This document shows positions 61,604-64,000 of a DNA stretch of 64,000 nt, piece by piece. The stretch is from Petrolisthes cinctipes. Its lineage: Eukaryota; Arthropoda; Malacostraca; Decapoda; Porcellanidae. The position numbers and the translations under genes were made by a program. The notes below the pieces were generated by a model that worked only from the letters and a program-made list of their open reading frames with translations, did not search any database and was not told the origin of the DNA. Where the stretch lies: the NCBI GenBank assembly GCA_033782935.1, contig JAWQEG010003728.1, forward strand, positions 423,501-487,500, in the 5' to 3' direction. The stretch's first letter is position 1, and the number at the start of each line of letters is the position of its first letter.

Positions 61604-64000
61604 ATGGCCCTGGTATGTTGTCGAGTGGTGCCTGCTGGGTGGACTCTGCTGCTCACACTGTTACTCTTGTTGTTTACCCTGGTTCAAGTGACGTCACCAC
61701 ACAGACCGGCCTCAGACCACTCACCCACATGGACCCTCACTTATCATCATAGTGCTGGGGAGAGTGAGGCAGGCAGTGGTGGCATTTCCTTTCAGAAAGC
61801 TGCAGGGGAAGGTCAGGGAGACACGACCACACTCCGTCAGAAGGTTAATAAAGAAACTGGTGAGAACGGTACCAACAAGACCCAAGACACGTTTTCTCAG
61901 GCTCGTGCCCACGAAAAGACAATGCTAGCAGGAGCTGATAGTGTTACACCTTCAGAAAAAAACGACTGGCCTGTAGGCGACTCACCTTCAGGTAAGACGT
62001 GACACGTAGCTCTGTAATTATATTTATTGTTTCGCAGACAATATCTGTATTTAATAGACAGTCGGTAATATTTGTTAGATAAATAAATATTAATATGAAT
62101 ACTTATCAGTTATACCAAAAATATAATTATTTATGCAGGCACCGAGGTTAGGATCAACGCCGTTCCTGTTTTGACTTAAGAAGTATCTAGGCCTGAATTT
62201 TTAAAATCTGCACACCTTACAGACAACGGCAGTGTTACTAACTCTATTCCCAATTTTATTTACTGAGAAAGGATCCAGGCCTAAACCCCTATGAGTATGC
62301 CTTAACTTCAAAATTAGCCTACCGGAAAACAGTAAAATATCTGTTCTGAAATGAATGAGTTCTGCTTTCTCATCGTTAGTGTAACATGTCTGTCTGCTTT
62401 TAGTACAGTGCGAGAACTGTTCATTGTTAAATATTCACATTTAAGCAACTTATAAACAACATACAAAACCACCTCGACCCTCCACACACCACACGCACAA
62501 CATCTATTTACATGAACTCACTCACAACCCCACGATTAGATAATGGCTGGGTACATGTCTGGTTTCTCACTCTACTGTACTTATTCATGTGTTAACATTT
62601 AAAGTAACCTGCTCTACACACCCACCTGCCCACATAAAAATACAGAGGCAGAAAAACAAACAAACATGCCAATCTAGACACACACATACAACTTAGACAT
62701 GCTCGCATAATCCCTTCCCTCAGGTCGTGATCGACAAACTATAACTATATACAAACTAAAACACATTCAAAAATAGGATTAACTCATTCTATACACAGCC
62801 CCAACGTCCTCTCTTCCATCTGTTCGACGACTCATACGCCACGCTGAGCGAAATGAAGATGGTGCAGAGGAACGGCGCATCACAAAACAGTCTCTCGAGG
62901 TAAGCAACATCACCAAGACACAATTTGTGTGAACGGCAGACAGATTAATGTTCTTCCAATAATTTTGACGCAGAAAGGCTCAGAGGTTTAGGAAGTTGTG
63001 AACGTCGGTGATTTGCATGTATTTAAAAACCTACTTATAAAATCCTGTTCAAAGTTAAGATAGTGACACTAACTTTGAGAAGAATTTCACGTTTTCTCAC
63101 AAAATAAACAATTGTTATATTATGAGAGCTTATTCCTTGTACAGTACTGTTAGTGCAACACCTCACTGTGACTCATGTAAGTGTTTGACAGTTTTCTCTC
63201 TGTTCGTTAGCTGAGAAATTTTCCAATAAGTAGGCTAAGTGTACCATCTTCTAATTTGCTACAAGCAACTATACTCACTATTCAAAACAATAACATCATA
63301 TGAATGTGAACAAATTTAGTCAGCAATTTGTTTGAGCTATCCATGTTGTTACGAGAGGGAGATTAGGGAGAAATGGGAATGGCCAATCTAACTATCTAGA
63401 ATCAATACTTAATTAAAGCAACAAATATTAATAACCCCCTCAGATACACCACTAGTAATAATGACTCACTTAATAACACAATAATTATAATGATGATACT
63501 TCAGTTAATTACTTATTCAACAGTTTTAGCACAGATCAATGAAACACGTTACTTTAATAACTGGCAGAAATTCCGTAATTATTTTACTTAACACTTAAAT
63601 ACAATTATATTAACTTGGATGAGTTTACAAATAGAAATATATGCAAAGAGAAATTATACCATAGTACTTAACTAGACAGGTTATGTACTACAACGGACGT
63701 AATCACGAGCCTCGTCTCTCTCGCTAGGCTACACTTATACAACAAACACTACAATACAAAATAAAGACAAATCAGGTTTACATAACAATGTGTGTATTGA
63801 AACTTATGTCCATGACTGTACATCCTCATATATTCCACTTATACCCCACCTACTACTTTGGAACACAGGAAGGTGGTGTGATGCATGGGACACTATGGAC
63901 AAACAAGAACACCCTTTTCGTGGAACTTGTGGCCATGGCTGATTCTACCATGTACCAACAACATAATTTCCCAAACCGCATCATTACCTCCATCAATGTT
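61604..64000 (+). CDS. Secreted/membrane metalloprotease-like gene (M12B, ADAM/ADAMTS type), 5' exons, runs off window
   Basis: Exons: 61604-61991, 62799-62899 and 63869 to the edge, with GTAAGA, GTAAGC donors and CACAG acceptors; phases 1 and 0 agree. Exon 1 starts MALVCCRVVPAGWTLLLTLL followed by more Leu (signal peptide), then a Ser/Gly/Thr-rich region. Exon 2 is Arg/Glu-rich (RRLIRHAERNEDGAEERR). Exon 3 reads KNTLFVELVAMADSTMYQQH then NFPNRIITSINV, which resembles the start of a reprolysin domain (YVExxVVADxxMYxxH...IxxxMNxV). The zinc-binding HExxH motif would lie beyond the window, so the enzymatic call is not proven. A dibasic site before exon 3 is not evident. Confidence 0.55.
63190..63350. 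repeat. Diverged copy of the inner part of the MITE at 26418-26656
   Basis: Shares TTAGCTGA, TTTTCCAATAA, TACCATCTT, TACAAGCA, AAACAATAA and CAATTTGTTTGAG blocks in the same order. Lies in intron 2 of the metalloprotease-like gene. Confidence 0.6.

Overview
The window is arthropod nuclear DNA, most likely from a crustacean and possibly a decapod. It has intron-rich genes with GT-AG introns, long CT/AT/CA microsatellites, many AGGTT/CCTAA (arthropod telomere-type) strings, and a dense load of degraded transposons (non-LTR elements, Ty3/gypsy, P-like, hAT, Helitron, Tc1/mariner-type MITEs). The taxon is inferred from repeat style and protein resemblance only. I found no prokaryotic operons, CRISPR arrays or rRNA.

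Layout. (1) Positions 189-25650, + strand: the last 16 coding exons (854 residues plus stop) of an axonemal outer-arm dynein heavy chain of the DNAH5/DNAH8 type. It is intact across the window, with all intron phases agreeing. Its introns hold LINE fragments on both strands, a broken gypsy pol, an LTR, an 8-bp-TSD MITE and a hAT element. (2) 25651-35240: a gene-poor transposon graveyard with a 1.17-kb hAT element carrying several TA-flanked inverted-repeat elements, tRNA-like SINE fragments and an internally deleted Helitron. (3) 35243-37424, - strand: a small gene for a secreted six-cysteine peptide, with TATA box, 5' UTR exon, signal-peptide exon, linker exon and cysteine exon. (4) 39414-41140: a dead P-element/THAP9-like transposase with two in-frame stops, split by a 216-bp MITE. 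(5) 42694-53760, + strand: SNRNP48 (U11/U12-48K), a subunit of the minor spliceosome, in six coding exons. (6) 53820-61600: repeats, including an LTR, MITEs, fold-back elements and a Penelope-like fragment. (7) 61604 to the window edge, + strand: the start of a secreted or membrane zinc-metalloprotease-like gene (M12B/ADAM-ADAMTS type), running off the end.

The most interesting observation is inside SNRNP48. The intron at 45833-48253 holds a strong unused U2-type 3' splice site followed 28 bases later by an exact U12-type 5' splice site motif (GTATCCTTT), and reading through it meets an early stop. This is close to the arrangement by which U11 snRNP is known to repress its own 48K protein in other eukaryotes. 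The CHHC zinc finger expected between the first two coding exons is not visible. The genes in the window are unrelated in function and do not form a cluster.
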